Shown: positions 36,697 through 48,316, counted from the first letter of the stretch. The stretch is 64,000 nt of DNA from Microbacteriaceae bacterium (GCA_025464995.1 JAODMO010000054.1:62001-126000); one strand, 5' to 3'. A program made the numbers and translations. The notes: generated by a model from the letters alone, not told the origin.

Positions 36697-36701
36697 GGTT
36701 G

Positions 36702-37802
36702 TTACTTGATCGCCTCGATGGCGGTCGCTACCTTGGCCGACAGGTCGGCGGAGAGGGGAGCGGCTCCGGCGGAGTCGGCCGCTTCGGCCTGGCCGTCTTC
36801 CGAGGTGAGGTACGAGAGGTAGGCCTTGACGAGCGGGCCGACCTCGGCGTCCGTGTACTCCTGGCATGCGATGACGTAGCTCACGAGCACGAGCGGGTAG
36901 TGGCTCGGGTCGGTCGTCTTGCGGTCGACCGCGATCGCGAGGTCGGTCGCGTCGCGACCCTCGACGAGCGGCGACTCCTCGACGACGGCAGCTGCCGCCT
37001 CCGGCGAGTAGGCGACGAACTCGTCGCCGACCTTGATCTTCGCGACACCGAGGTCGCCGGCCTTCGACGCGTCGGCGTAGCCGATGGTGTTCGTGCCGTT
37101 GGTCACTGCGTCGACGACGCCCGAGGTGCCCTGGGCGGCCTCGCCACCGGAGTAGGGGAAGGTGTCGGCTGCTTCTGCGTCCCACACGTCGGGAGCGACC
37201 TTGCCGAGGTAGTCGGCGAAGTTCTTGGTGGTACCCGAGTCGTCGGCGCGGTGGACGGCCGTGATCGGAGCGGAGGGAAGCGTCGCGTCCTGGTTCAGGG
37301 CGGCGATTGCCGCGTCATCCCACGTCGTGATGGTGCCCTTGAAGATGCCGGCGAGGACGGTCGCGTCGAGGTTGAGGTCGTCGACACCCTCCACGTTGAA
37401 GATCACGGCGATGGGGGAGATGTAGACGGGAACCTCGACATAGCCGGTGTCGGCGACGCAGGAGGCGAAGCCGCCCTCGATCTCCTCGTCCTTGAGTGAC
37501 GAGTCGGATCCGGCGAAGTCGGTGCCGCCGGCGATGAACGCCTCACGGCCTGCACCCGAACCGGACGGCTCGTAGTTGATCGTCACGGCGGGGTTGGCCG
37601 TCTGGAATGCCGCGACCCATGCGTCCTGCGCACTGCCCTGCGACGATGCTCCGGCGCCGTCCAGGGTGCCGGAGAGGTCGCTGGCCGTCTCGCCTGCGGG
37701 GGTGCTCTCGTTGGCTGCGCAGCCGCTGAAGAGCATGGTGCCTGCGATGGCGATGGCAGCGACGCTGCCGAAGCGCTTGAAGTTCGATGTTGCCGTCTTC
37801 AC
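36702..37802 (-). CDS. pstS: phosphate-binding lipoprotein PstS
   Basis: 366-aa periplasmic-side binding protein. Signal peptide with lipobox FSGC (Cys28), then the PstS fold: LDGAGASSQGSAQDAW, INYEPSGSGAGREAFIAG, AVHRADDSGTTKNFADYLG, the phosphate-gripping loops. First gene of pstSCAB, preceded by a PHO box at 37904-37921. Confidence 0.97.
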   Translation of the reverse strand: MKTATSNFKRFGSVAAIAIAGTMLFSGCAANESTPAGETASDLSGTLDGAGASSQGSAQDAWVAAFQTANPAVTINYEPSGSGAGREAFIAGGTDFAGSDSSLKDEEIEGGFASCVADTGYVEVPVYISPIAVIFNVEGVDDLNLDATVLAGIFKGTITTWDDAAIAALNQDATLPSAPITAVHRADDSGTTKNFADYLGKVAPDVWDAEAADTFPYSGGEAAQGTSGVVDAVTNGTNTIGYADASKAGDLGVAKIKVGDEFVAYSPEAAAAVVEESPLVEGRDATDLAIAVDRKTTDPSHYPLVLVSYVIACQEYTDAEVGPLVKAYLSYLTSEDGQAEAADSAGAAPLSADLSAKVATAIEAIK

Positions 37803-37903
37803 GGGTTTCCCTTCGGGAATGTTTCGGGACTACTACAGGATGAGGGCCGGTGCCGACCCGATACACGACGCTATGCGCGGAGATTAACCAGACTCGCCCC
37901 GAG

Positions 37904-37921
37904 AGGTGAACGGGAGGTAAA
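37904..37921 (-). promoter_or_regulatory. PHO box (RegX3/PhoP-type) upstream of pstS
   Basis: On the minus strand the sequence reads GTTTACC TCCC GTTCACC, two 7-nt direct repeats with 11-bp periodicity, the established actinobacterial PHO-box form. It lies about 100 bp before the pstS start. The RegX3 regulator that should bind it is encoded at 50306-50986. Confidence 0.8.
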
Positions 37922-37935
37922 CGAGCGGCGAAACC

Positions 37936-38916
37936 TTAGGCAAGCGCCGGGCCGTGCGTCTCCACGGCGACGATCCCGTGCTGCGAGAACGTGCGGGCGA
38001 CGTGCATGACGGCGTACTCGCCCGTTGACAGCTCCGCCGCACGGCGCAGCGCCGAGTCGGTCGGCGACTCGGTGACGCGCGCGATCTCGAGGATGATCTC
38101 CGGAAGCACGGGCCCATGGCTGCACAGCACGGCCGACACACGCTTCGCCATGCGCTTGGCGACGAGCCTCTCCACATCGGCCGTGCCCATCTCCCAGGCG
38201 TCCTGGCTGAGCGTCTCCGTCTCCTTCACCGGCGACCCGAGCGCTCCGGCGAGCGGCGCGATGGTCGCGAGGCACCGGGCGGCGGTGCTCGACACGAGTT
38301 TGGTGGGCGAGAACGCCGCGATCGCGGGCGCGATGCTGAGCGCCTGGTCGGCGCCCCGCTGCATGAGGGGCCGGGTGGCGTCGGGGCCGTCCCACATGGA
38401 GGGTGGTACGGCGGTTCCGTGGCGCAGGGCGATGATCGCGAACGTGCGTGCCCTTCCGGCCGCGAAGCGTTCCTCGAAGCGGTCGACGATGTCGATGTCG
38501 TGCGCGTAGCTGAGCTTCTTGCGTACCTTGTCGATCGGCACCCACTCGACGGCGGAGATCTCGGAGTTCGGCTTGAAGGTCGAGGCGTCCAGGGCCTTCT
38601 CGGTCACCTCGCTCGACCAGTAGTAGACCACCTTCTCGCGGCCGTTCGGCAGCGTGTACTCGACCGTGCCGAGGGGCGCGCCGAGCGTGATCGCGAGCCC
38701 GGTCTCCTCCTCGATCTCCCGCACGGCAGTCTGCGGCAGCGTCTCGCCCGGGTCGACCTTGCCTTTCGGCAGAGACACGTCGGCACGGTTGCCGCGGTGC
38801 ACGAGCAGCACGAGCGCCTTGCCTGCAACCACACGCCAGCAGAGCGCGCCGGCCGCGAGCACGGGGAGGGGCGGTTCGCTCACCGTGAGGTTCGCCGGCA
38901 GTCGCTCGCGGTGCAT
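37936..38916 (-). CDS. MutT1-like Nudix hydrolase with histidine-phosphatase domain
   Basis: 326-aa two-domain protein. An N-terminal Nudix domain (residues 15-145) has the Nudix box GKVDPGETLPQTAVREIEEETG. A C-terminal histidine-phosphatase domain (165-326) has LRHGTA with the phospho-accepting His. Mycobacterial MutT1 has this build and cleaves 8-oxo-dGTP and dinucleoside polyphosphates. Position next to ppk1 suggests polyphosphate or nucleotide housekeeping. An alternative GTG start is at 38883. Confidence 0.87.
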   Translation of the reverse strand: MHRERLPANLTVSEPPLPVLAAGALCWRVVAGKALVLLVHRGNRADVSLPKGKVDPGETLPQTAVREIEEETGLAITLGAPLGTVEYTLPNGREKVVYYWSSEVTEKALDASTFKPNSEISAVEWVPIDKVRKKLSYAHDIDIVDRFEERFAAGRARTFAIIALRHGTAVPPSMWDGPDATRPLMQRGADQALSIAPAIAAFSPTKLVSSTAARCLATIAPLAGALGSPVKETETLSQDAWEMGTADVERLVAKRMAKRVSAVLCSHGPVLPEIILEIARVTESPTDSALRRAAELSTGEYAVMHVARTFSQHGIVAVETHGPALA

Positions 38917-39049
38917 AACGTCATGCGTTCATTCTGCCCGCCCCCATGCCCTCCCGCGCAACCCGCCCGCGCGTCGCGCGTTTCGCCGTGGGAGGTCTCG
39001 AACCCACGGCCTTCGGCAAGACCACAGGGGATGGCCCGACGGACGTGGG

Positions 39050-39547
39050 TCAGACGAGCGTCGTGAGCTCGCGGGTCGCGTTGTCCCACAGTCGGGCGCC
39101 GACCATCTGCCCGTCGGATGCCGCGGGCAGCCCGTCGAACGCGATCGCGAGTTGCGCCGCCGTGAGTCGTCGGGCGAGCGTGACGTGCGGCGTCCACCGG
39201 TCGGGAAGCGTCACCTCGAGCACACCGGGTTGTGTCGCGTGCGCCGCGGCGTGCAGCTCGAGCAGGTCGCGCGAGACGACGACCGCGCGGGCGAGCACGA
39301 AGCTGCCGCGTCGCGGGCCGAAGATCACGAAACCGGCGAACCGCAGCGTGAGGGGCAGCGCCCGCAGTGCCGCGGCGAGCTCGTCGCCCGCTGCGAGCTC
39401 CGGCCCGACGGCGATGCTGATGTGCGGACGGTTGCTCGCGGAGGCGTGGCTCGCGAGGCTCGGCAGGCCCGCCGCGGCCACGGTGTCCCAGTCTCTCCGG
39501 ATGGCGGCATCCGTCGTCTCGTCGAACGTCAGCTCGAGGCTGCGCAT
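39050..39547 (-). CDS. 2'-5' RNA ligase family (2H phosphoesterase) protein
   Basis: 165-aa 2H-superfamily protein with the two histidine motifs HISIAV (about residue 42) and HVTLAR (about residue 121). Members are RNA 2',3'-cyclic phosphodiesterases/ligases. It lies 14 bp after ppk1 on the same strand and may share its transcript. Cellular role not known. Confidence 0.82.
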   Translation of the reverse strand: MRSLELTFDETTDAAIRRDWDTVAAAGLPSLASHASASNRPHISIAVGPELAAGDELAAALRALPLTLRFAGFVIFGPRRGSFVLARAVVVSRDLLELHAAAHATQPGVLEVTLPDRWTPHVTLARRLTAAQLAIAFDGLPAASDGQMVGARLWDNATRELTTLV

Positions 39548-39561
39548 GACCCCGCGCGCCG

Positions 39562-41739
<2,178 letters not shown>

Positions 41740-41796
41740 CCCGCCATCATCCCATTTGCTCGTGGATGACGGATGAACGACTTCTCGTCGCAGCTC

Positions 41797-42729
41797 TCAC
41801 GGGGCGGCGTACTGCACGTCGATCGAGTGGTCGGCGAATCCGAGCGACCGGTACAGGCCGAGGGCCGGTGCGTTGTCGCCCTCGACATACAGCGAGGCGG
41901 TGCGGATGCCGCGTTCGGCGAGCCGCGCGAGCCCGGCCCGCACGAGCCGTCGGCCCAGCCCCTCGCCCTGGCGATCCGGCGAGACCCCGACGACGTAGAA
42001 CTCGCCGACGCCGTGCTCGACCTTGAGCCAGCAGTAGCCGATGAGCTCGGCTCCGTCGTGCAGCAACAGGAGGTCGGCCGCCTCGAACCACGACTCGCGC
42101 ATGAGTACGTCGAGGTCGGCGCGGGTCACGCGGCCCTGCTCGGGGTGGCTCGCGAAGGCGCGGGCGTTGAGCGCGAGCCAGGCGTCGGGGTCGAAGGCGC
42201 TCGCGGCGCTGGCAACGCCGGTGCCTTGGGCGAGTAGGCCGTCCGCGGCCGTACTGAAACCCGCGTCCGTTGAGCGTTCTGGGGCCCCGATGCGGTCGCT
42301 GGGCGACCTGCTCGACCCGCCGTGACCGGGCGCGGGGGCGACTTTCACCCGCAACTGCAGCAGCTCCCGCACCGGCACGAGCCCGCGGCTTGCCGCGAGC
42401 GCCCGGGCGGCGGGGTGATCGCCGTGGGCCCACACGCGCAGGCCCGACGGAATCCGCTCGAGCAGGGCGTCGAGCAGCTCGCCGCCGTGACCGTGCTGTC
42501 GCGCATCGGGGTCGACCACGAGCTCGGCTTCGCTCTCCGCGAGGAGGGCGGCGGCGACATCCCCGATCGCCAGAATCGTGCGCGAACCCGTCGCGAGGTC
42601 GACGAGGCTGCCGTCGGAGAAGGGCGGCTGCCCGTCGAAGCGGGTGGCCCGCTGCACGAGGGTGTCGAACCACACCGGTTTGGCCGGCAGCTCGTGGATG
42701 CCGTGTGAAGCCGCTCCGGAGTCGGGCAT
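41797..42729 (-). CDS. mshD: mycothiol synthase
   Basis: 310-aa protein with two GNAT acetyltransferase domains, acetylating Cys-GlcN-Ins to mycothiol, the major actinobacterial thiol. The C-terminal domain has YVVGVSPDRQGEGLGRRL (acetyl-CoA loop) and LYVEGDNAPALGLYRSLGF. A low-complexity insert at about residues 130-165 links the domains. 10 bp after the GlnR-like gene. Confidence 0.93.
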   Translation of the reverse strand: MPDSGAASHGIHELPAKPVWFDTLVQRATRFDGQPPFSDGSLVDLATGSRTILAIGDVAAALLAESEAELVVDPDARQHGHGGELLDALLERIPSGLRVWAHGDHPAARALAASRGLVPVRELLQLRVKVAPAPGHGGSSRSPSDRIGAPERSTDAGFSTAADGLLAQGTGVASAASAFDPDAWLALNARAFASHPEQGRVTRADLDVLMRESWFEAADLLLLHDGAELIGYCWLKVEHGVGEFYVVGVSPDRQGEGLGRRLVRAGLARLAERGIRTASLYVEGDNAPALGLYRSLGFADHSIDVQYAAP

Positions 42730-42739
42730 GGGGTACCGG

Positions 42740-43432
42740 TCAGTTGGCGAGCGGCGCGGGGAAGCGCTCGTTTTCGTCTTCGTAGACGTTGAAGCGGTAG
42801 CCGACGTTGCGCACCGTGCCGATGAGCGACTCGAGGTCGCCGAGCTTCGCGCGCAAACGACGGACGTGCACGTCGACGGTGCGTGTGCCGCCGAAGTAGT
42901 CGTAACCCCACACCTCGCTCAACAGCTGTTCGCGGGTGAAGACGCGGGAGGGGTGCGTGGCGAGGAAGCGCAGCAGCTCGAACTCTTTGAACGTGAGGTC
43001 GAGCGGCTTGCCGTGCACCTTCGCTGAGTAGCTCGCCTCGTCGATGACGACACCGGACGCCTGGATCTTGCTGCTCGACTTGTCTTGCGCCTGGCGGCCG
43101 ATGGCGAGCCGGATGCGGGCGTCGGCCTCGGCAGGCCCCGCGCCCTCGAGGATGACGTCGTCTACACCCCAGTCGGCGCTGACCGCGGTGAGGCCGCCCT
43201 CGGTGAGGATCAGGATGAGGGGAACCGTGACGCCGGTGGTGTGCAGGATCTTGCACAGCGACTTCGAGCTGGCGAGATCGAAGCGGGCGTCGATGAAGAT
43301 GAGGTCGCACGTGGGCGCGGTGATGAGCGAAGCCGGCTCGGCCGGTATCTGCCGAGTTTTATGACTCAGTAGCCCCAATGCGGGGAGTACGTCATCGTCG
43401 CCCGCAGAGGTCAGGATAAGCAGCTGCGCCAC
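42740..43432 (-). CDS. GlnR-like orphan response regulator (OmpR family)
   Basis: 230-aa regulator. The receiver half (1-115) keeps only one of the usual acidic residues (IFIDARFD, about D48) and lacks the conserved lysine and the acid pair of ordinary receivers. The winged-helix half (130-225) is standard ([36 protein letters not shown]). No kinase gene is adjacent. This matches GlnR-type regulators of nitrogen genes, which work without phosphorylation. GTG start with GGAGG. Confidence 0.83.
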   Translation of the reverse strand: MAQLLILTSAGDDDVLPALGLLSHKTRQIPAEPASLITAPTCDLIFIDARFDLASSKSLCKILHTTGVTVPLILILTEGGLTAVSADWGVDDVILEGAGPAEADARIRLAIGRQAQDKSSSKIQASGVVIDEASYSAKVHGKPLDLTFKEFELLRFLATHPSRVFTREQLLSEVWGYDYFGGTRTVDVHVRRLRAKLGDLESLIGTVRNVGYRFNVYEDENERFPAPLAN

Positions 43433-43483
43433 GGGTCCTCCAAAGTGCCTGCGCCCAGTCTACAAGCGCCTTAAGATTGCTTC

Positions 43484-43741
43484 GTGACCTGGCAGCTAGC
43501 AAGCATCCTCCCCGTGTGGGCCGTCGCGATCATCGGTGCGGTGCTGATCGGGCTGATCGCCCACCCCGACCACTACTTCGCGTGGGTCGCCATCGTGTTC
43601 GCAGTCACGGTCATCGGCGCCTTCGTGGTGCAGCTGGCGATCCGCCGCAAGGAGGGCTTCGTCTCGCGCGTCATGACGTCGACCGGAGGTGCCCTCGTGG
43701 TGCTCGCCGCGGCATCCGTGGTCTTCCTCGTCATTTCCTGA
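43484..43741 (+). CDS. small three-helix membrane protein
   Basis: 85 aa with three hydrophobic spans (about residues 6-26, 31-52 and 64-84). GTG start at 43484, divergent from the GlnR-like gene with a 51-bp gap. Function unknown. Confidence 0.65.
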   Translation: MTWQLASILPVWAVAIIGAVLIGLIAHPDHYFAWVAIVFAVTVIGAFVVQLAIRRKEGFVSRVMTSTGGALVVLAAASVVFLVIS

Positions 43742-43788
43742 TCCTGTCGCGCCGTGCGGGTACCGGCCCCAGCGGTTAGGCTGGAGTC

Positions 43789-43899
43789 ATGATCGTCGCC
43801 CTGGAACTCTTCTACACCGGACTCCTCGTGCTGGCGAGCCTCGCGATCGCGTACACGTCGGTCGTCGTGCTCTACAACCTCTTCCGTGGCCAGCGCTGA
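43789..43899 (+). CDS. 36-aa single-pass membrane peptide
   Basis: ATG 43789 with GGAG at 43783-43786. Residues 3-29 form one hydrophobic helix, ending LYNLFRGQR. The stop lies inside the next gene, whose GTG at 43886 starts before it, so the two overlap by 14 bases. Too short for family assignment, but ribosome site and overlap support translation. Confidence 0.55.
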   Translation: MIVALELFYTGLLVLASLAIAYTSVVVLYNLFRGQR

Positions 43900-44542
43900 G
43901 CGCGCCTCCGATGATGGGCAGGGCCGCAGCGTGATCGAGCTCAACGCCGATCTTCCCGCCGAGCTCGTTCCGCTCTCCTGGCTCATCGGGCTCTGGGAGG
44001 GCACGGGCGTCGTGCACTACGCCGTCGGCGACGAGGTGCGCGAGCACGAGTTCGGGCAGCGGCTCAGTTTCACCCACGACGGCCTGCCGTACCTCAACTA
44101 CACGTCGTACACCTGGTCACTCAACCCCTCGGCAGGGCACGAGGCCGGCTCGACCCACGTCGTCGAGACGGGCTACTGGCGGCTCAGCCGCCCCTCGCAC
44201 GAGGGCGACGCCGGGCCGGCGATGCTTCCGGGCGTCGGTGCGAAGCCCTACGCCGACGCCGAGTCGGTCGAGGCCCTGCGCAACAACGACGGCGGCTTCG
44301 ACATCGAGGTCTCCCTCGTACATCCGCTCGGGGTCAGCGAGCTCTACGTCGGCCAGATCACGGGTCCGCGCATCGACTTGGCGACGGATGCCGTGCTGCG
44401 CACGGCCTCGGCCAAGGAGTATTCGGCGGCGACGCGCATGTACGGCCTCGTCGAGGGCCGACTGTTGTGGGCCTGGGACATCGCCGCGCTCGGCCAGGAC
44501 CTGCGCACCCATTCCTCGGGGAGCCTCTCCCGTGTCGAATAA
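43886..44542 (+). CDS. nitrobindin-like (FABP/DUF1794) protein
   Basis: 218-aa beta-barrel protein with the GxWxGxG motif as GLWEGTG near residue 36 and a C-terminal His in RTHSSGSLSR. This aligns with the heme-ligand His of nitrobindins, which scavenge peroxynitrite/NO-related species. An insert near residues 105-130 is extra. GTG start overlaps the 36-aa gene; its end overlaps ygfZ by 11 bases. Confidence 0.82.
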   Translation: MASAERASDDGQGRSVIELNADLPAELVPLSWLIGLWEGTGVVHYAVGDEVREHEFGQRLSFTHDGLPYLNYTSYTWSLNPSAGHEAGSTHVVETGYWRLSRPSHEGDAGPAMLPGVGAKPYADAESVEALRNNDGGFDIEVSLVHPLGVSELYVGQITGPRIDLATDAVLRTASAKEYSAATRMYGLVEGRLLWAWDIAALGQDLRTHSSGSLSRVE

Positions 44543-45611
44543 TACCTCACCCTTCGAGTCGCTGCCGGGCGCCGTCGGATCCCCGCCCCAGCACTACGGC
44601 AACCCGCTCGGCGAGCAGAAGCTGCTTGCCTCCGGCGCCGCGGTCGTCGACCTCGGACACCGCGGCATCGTCGCCGTGAGCGGCCCCGACCGGCTGAGCT
44701 GGCTCGACTCGCTCACCTCGCAGTCGATCAAGGGCCTGCAGCCCGGCCAGTCGAGCGAGACGCTGCAGCTCGACGTCAATGGGCGGCTCGAGTACGCCAT
44801 GCGCGTCGTCGACGACGGCGAGACGACGTGGCTGCTCGTGGATGCCGCGGAGGCCGAGGGACTCCTCGCCTGGCTCAGCAAGATGCGCTTCATGCTGCGC
44901 GTCGAGCTCGCCGACCGCAGCGCCGACTTCTCGACCATCGGTGCGCTCGGCACATCGCCGGTCGAGCCCGCTGTGCCCCACGGCGTGCCGCTCGTCTGGC
45001 GCGACCCCTGGGCCGCGGTCGCGCAGGGCGGCCACCAGTACTCGACCGTGGCCGAGCATCCCGGCACCGCGTGGACGTACAGCGAGACGCTCGTCGACGC
45101 GGCCGGTCTCGCCGCGGCATCCACCTTGCCCGTCGCGGGAACGCTCGCGCTCGACGCCCTGCGCATCGCCGCGTGGCGGCCGCGACTGGCCACGGAGGGC
45201 GACGAGCGCACGATCCCGCACGAGCTCGACTGGCTGCGCTCAGCCGTGCACCTCACCAAGGGCTGCTATCGCGGCCAGGAGACGGTGGCGAAGGTGCACA
45301 ACCTCGGGCACCCGCCGCGCCGACTCGTGATGCTGCACCTCGACGGGTCTGACGGCGTACTGCCTGCGCCCGGCGACGCGGTGATGCTCGGAGACGACTC
45401 CGTCGGCAGCATCACCTCGAGCGCCCTGCACTTCGAGCTCGGCCCGATCGCGCTCGCCGTGATCAAGCGCACCGTCGAGCACGATGCCGTGCTCGACGTC
45501 CTCTCCGACGGAATCCGCATCGCCGCGGCACAAGAAGTGATCGTGCCGCGTGACGCGGGCGCCGAGGCCAACGTGCCCCGGCTGCCGCGACTCGGGGCCG
45601 TCCGCCGCTGA
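44532..45611 (+). CDS. ygfZ: YgfZ/GcvT-fold iron-sulfur assembly protein
   Basis: 359-aa folate-binding GcvT-like protein with the YgfZ signature KGCYRGQE near residue 242, holding the critical cysteine. These proteins help repair or assemble Fe-S clusters in a folate-dependent way. GTG 44532 was chosen because GVSGPDRLSWLDSLTS-type N-terminal sequence follows closely; upstream codons lie inside the nitrobindin gene. Confidence 0.9.
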   Translation: MSNNTSPFESLPGAVGSPPQHYGNPLGEQKLLASGAAVVDLGHRGIVAVSGPDRLSWLDSLTSQSIKGLQPGQSSETLQLDVNGRLEYAMRVVDDGETTWLLVDAAEAEGLLAWLSKMRFMLRVELADRSADFSTIGALGTSPVEPAVPHGVPLVWRDPWAAVAQGGHQYSTVAEHPGTAWTYSETLVDAAGLAAASTLPVAGTLALDALRIAAWRPRLATEGDERTIPHELDWLRSAVHLTKGCYRGQETVAKVHNLGHPPRRLVMLHLDGSDGVLPAPGDAVMLGDDSVGSITSSALHFELGPIALAVIKRTVEHDAVLDVLSDGIRIAAAQEVIVPRDAGAEANVPRLPRLGAVRR

Positions 45612-45613
45612 CC

Positions 45614-46735
45614 GTGTCGCCCGCGACGCCCTCGTCGGCTGACCGGCTGCGCCGCTTTGAGCGCAGCATGCGTCGTCGCCTCGACGTGAAGATCGCGGTG
45701 AAGCGGGCCTGGAACTCCCTTCCCGCCGCCCTGCAGATCGTCGTCGCCGTTGTCGGCAGCTACGCGTTCGCCCACTACGTGCTCGGCCACTCCGTGCCGC
45801 TGCTCGCCATGACGGTGGTCGTCTCCACGCTCGGATTCGGCCGGGACGCACGACCTCGACGGGTGTTCGACTCGGTTGTCGGCATTCTCATCGGCATCCT
45901 GTTCAGCGAGGTGCTGTTCACGTTCCTCGGCAGCGGGATCTGGCAGATCGCGATCATCCTGTTCCTCACCTTCGTCGTCGCGCGACTCGTTTCGCCGAGC
46001 GCCGCGTTCGCGGCGGCCGCGGGCGTGCAGTCGCTGCTCGTGATGATGCTGCCCGCCCCCGACGGGGGAGTGCTCGTGCGCAGCGTCGACGGTCTCGTCG
46101 GCGGGGTCGTCGCGCTGCTCGTGACGGCGCTCGTGCCGCGTGACCCGCGTGCGATCGCCCGTCGCGATGCCGGCCGGCTGCTGTCCACCCTCGCCGAGTC
46201 GTTCGATGCGCTGCTCGACGGACTGCGAACGGGGGATGAGGCGGCCGCGGGCCTCGCCGTCGAGAGGCTGCGCCGCACCCAGCCGCTCGTCGACGACTGG
46301 AACGCGTCCCTCGACTCGGCACTGTCGATCGCGCGCATCTCGCCGTTCCTGCGGCGGCACCTGACCGCGCTGCGCCACCAGGCGCGCGTGCTGCACGGCC
46401 TCGACATGGCGGCGCGGCACCTGCGGGTTCTCGATCGGCGGGTCTCATTCCTGCTGCGCGACGGCGTCGCCCGTCCCGAGCTCGCCGCGCTGCTCGCCGA
46501 GATCGACACGAGCATCGCGCTGCTCGGCGCGAGCATCGACGAGGAGGGCAGGGCGGGGGATGCCGCGGCGGTGCTCGAGGCGATCGCGCCGCGGCTCGAC
46601 CCGGCGGTCATCGTGCCGGGGGCGCCCGTCACCGAGACGATCATCGTGCTGCTCAGCCGGCCGCTCGTGGTCGACCTGCTCATTGCGACGGGCCGCTCGG
46701 GCGATGAGGCGCGCGCTCTGCTGCCCGAGGTGTAG
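45614..46735 (+). CDS. FUSC-family membrane protein
   Basis: 373-aa protein with about six N-terminal membrane helices (residues 35-185) followed by a long cytoplasmic helical domain. GFGRDARPRRVFDSVVGILIG is the FUSC-type conserved loop. Relatives are aromatic-acid efflux or channel proteins; substrate unknown. GTG start two bases after ygfZ, so same operon. Confidence 0.82.
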   Translation: MSPATPSSADRLRRFERSMRRRLDVKIAVKRAWNSLPAALQIVVAVVGSYAFAHYVLGHSVPLLAMTVVVSTLGFGRDARPRRVFDSVVGILIGILFSEVLFTFLGSGIWQIAIILFLTFVVARLVSPSAAFAAAAGVQSLLVMMLPAPDGGVLVRSVDGLVGGVVALLVTALVPRDPRAIARRDAGRLLSTLAESFDALLDGLRTGDEAAAGLAVERLRRTQPLVDDWNASLDSALSIARISPFLRRHLTALRHQARVLHGLDMAARHLRVLDRRVSFLLRDGVARPELAALLAEIDTSIALLGASIDEEGRAGDAAAVLEAIAPRLDPAVIVPGAPVTETIIVLLSRPLVVDLLIATGRSGDEARALLPEV

Positions 46736-46742
46736 CCGCCGC

Positions 46743-47534
46743 TCAGCGGCCCCAGTCGAAGCCGTTCGGCGCCACCGCCGGCCACGCGACGGTGAGCTCG
46801 CCGAGCCTCCACCGCGCCTTGGTGCCGAGCACCGGCCACCCCTCGTCGCGCAGCGCCGCCGCGGTCGCGATCCAGCGCTGGCTCGGCGCGTAGGTGGAGA
46901 GTGGCGCGTTGTACTGCCAGTGCCGGTCGAGCGCGCGCAGGTACTCGTGCACCCTCTCGCCGTCGACGTTGCGGTGGATCAGCACTTTCGGCAGCCGCTC
47001 GGCCACGATCGACGGTTTGTCGAGTCCGGCGAGCCGCAGCGACACGGTGAGCGATTGCGGGCCGGCGGCCGTGACATCCACCCAACTGGCCACCCGTCCG
47101 ACCTCGTTGCAGGTGCCCTCGACAAGCACGCCGCCGGGCTGCAGGCGGTCGACACAGCGGTGCCAGTTCTCGAGCACGAGCGACTCGTCGTACTGCCGCA
47201 GCACGTTGAGCGCACGGATGACCGCGGCGCGACGCCCATCGGGCAGCGGAACCTCGAACCCGCCGAGCCGGAAGCTCACGCCCGGCCGCTTCGACAGGTT
47301 CGCGTGGGCGACGCGTGCCGGGTCGATCTCGATGCCGATCACCTCGACGTCTGGGCGCACGCGCGACAGGCGCTGGAGCAGTTCGAGACTGGTGGTGGCG
47401 GATGCCCCGTAGCCGAGATCGACCACGAGCGGGTCACTCGCCCGGCGCAGCGCGGGCAGCGTCGCGATCCAGCGATCGACCCTGCGCAACCTGTTGGTGC
47501 CCGTCGTGCCGCGCGTGATCGAACCGATGGGCAT
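46743..47534 (-). CDS. class I SAM-dependent methyltransferase
   Basis: 263-aa methyltransferase fold: motif I VVDLGYGASATTSLELL near residue 37, acidic loop GIEIDPARVAHA, and RALNVLRQY region. The target is not evident. Convergent with the FUSC gene and divergent from gpmA with a 38-bp gap. Confidence 0.8.
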   Translation of the reverse strand: MPIGSITRGTTGTNRLRRVDRWIATLPALRRASDPLVVDLGYGASATTSLELLQRLSRVRPDVEVIGIEIDPARVAHANLSKRPGVSFRLGGFEVPLPDGRRAAVIRALNVLRQYDESLVLENWHRCVDRLQPGGVLVEGTCNEVGRVASWVDVTAAGPQSLTVSLRLAGLDKPSIVAERLPKVLIHRNVDGERVHEYLRALDRHWQYNAPLSTYAPSQRWIATAAALRDEGWPVLGTKARWRLGELTVAWPAVAPNGFDWGR

Positions 47535-47572
47535 GATCCAAGCCTAGGCGGCGGGTCGGTAGGCTGATTCCC

Positions 47573-48316
47573 ATGACTTACACGCTCATCCTCCTGCGCC
47601 ATGGCAACTCCGACTGGAACCAGAAGAACCTCTTCACCGGTTGGGTGGACGTGCGACTGAGCGACCAGGGCGTCGAGGAGGCTCGCCGGGCCGGCGAACT
47701 GCTCGCGGCATCCGGTCTCACCCCCGAGATCCTGTACACGAGCGTTCTCACCCGCGCGATCCAGACCGCGAACCTCGCGCTCGAGGTCGCCGACCGGCTG
47801 TGGATCCCGGTGAAGCGCACGTGGCGCCTCAACGAGCGCCACTACGGAGCGCTGCAGGGACTCGACAAGGCGGAGACGCTGGAGAAGTTCGGGCCCGAGA
47901 AGTTCATGGAGTGGCGACGCAGCTTCGACGTGCCGCCGCCGCCCCTCGACGACGACGCCGAGTACAGCCAGGTGGGCGACGAGCGCTACGTCGGCATCGA
48001 CGGCGAACTGCCCCGCACCGAGAGCCTCAAGCTCGTCATCGACCGCATGCTTCCGTACTGGGAGAGCGACATCACCGTCGACCTCGCCGCGGGCAAGACG
48101 GTGCTCGTGACGGCACACGGCAACTCGCTGCGTGCGCTCATCAAGCACCTCGACGGCATCAGCGACGCCGACATCTCCGAACTCAACGTTCCCACCGGCA
48201 TCCCGCTCGTCTACGAGCTCGACGACGATTTCGTGCCGGTCAAGCCCGCGTACTACCTCGACCCGGAGGCAGCGGCCGCGGGTGCCGCGGCGGTGGCGAA
48301 TCAGGGCAAGAAGTAG
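47573..48316 (+). CDS. gpmA: 2,3-bisphosphoglycerate-dependent phosphoglycerate mutase
   Basis: 247-aa glycolytic enzyme interconverting 3- and 2-phosphoglycerate. [10 protein letters not shown] with catalytic His (about 10), [13 protein letters not shown], and [13 protein letters not shown] with the second His. Length is typical of dimeric GpmA. Confidence 0.97.
   Translation: MTYTLILLRHGNSDWNQKNLFTGWVDVRLSDQGVEEARRAGELLAASGLTPEILYTSVLTRAIQTANLALEVADRLWIPVKRTWRLNERHYGALQGLDKAETLEKFGPEKFMEWRRSFDVPPPPLDDDAEYSQVGDERYVGIDGELPRTESLKLVIDRMLPYWESDITVDLAAGKTVLVTAHGNSLRALIKHLDGISDADISELNVPTGIPLVYELDDDFVPVKPAYYLDPEAAAAGAAAVANQGKK

Noticed and set aside
38985-39020. tRNA-like T-arm (GTGGGTTCGAGACC on the minus strand)
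   Set aside because: Only a T-arm-like hairpin; no D-arm, anticodon arm or acceptor stem can be folded around it.
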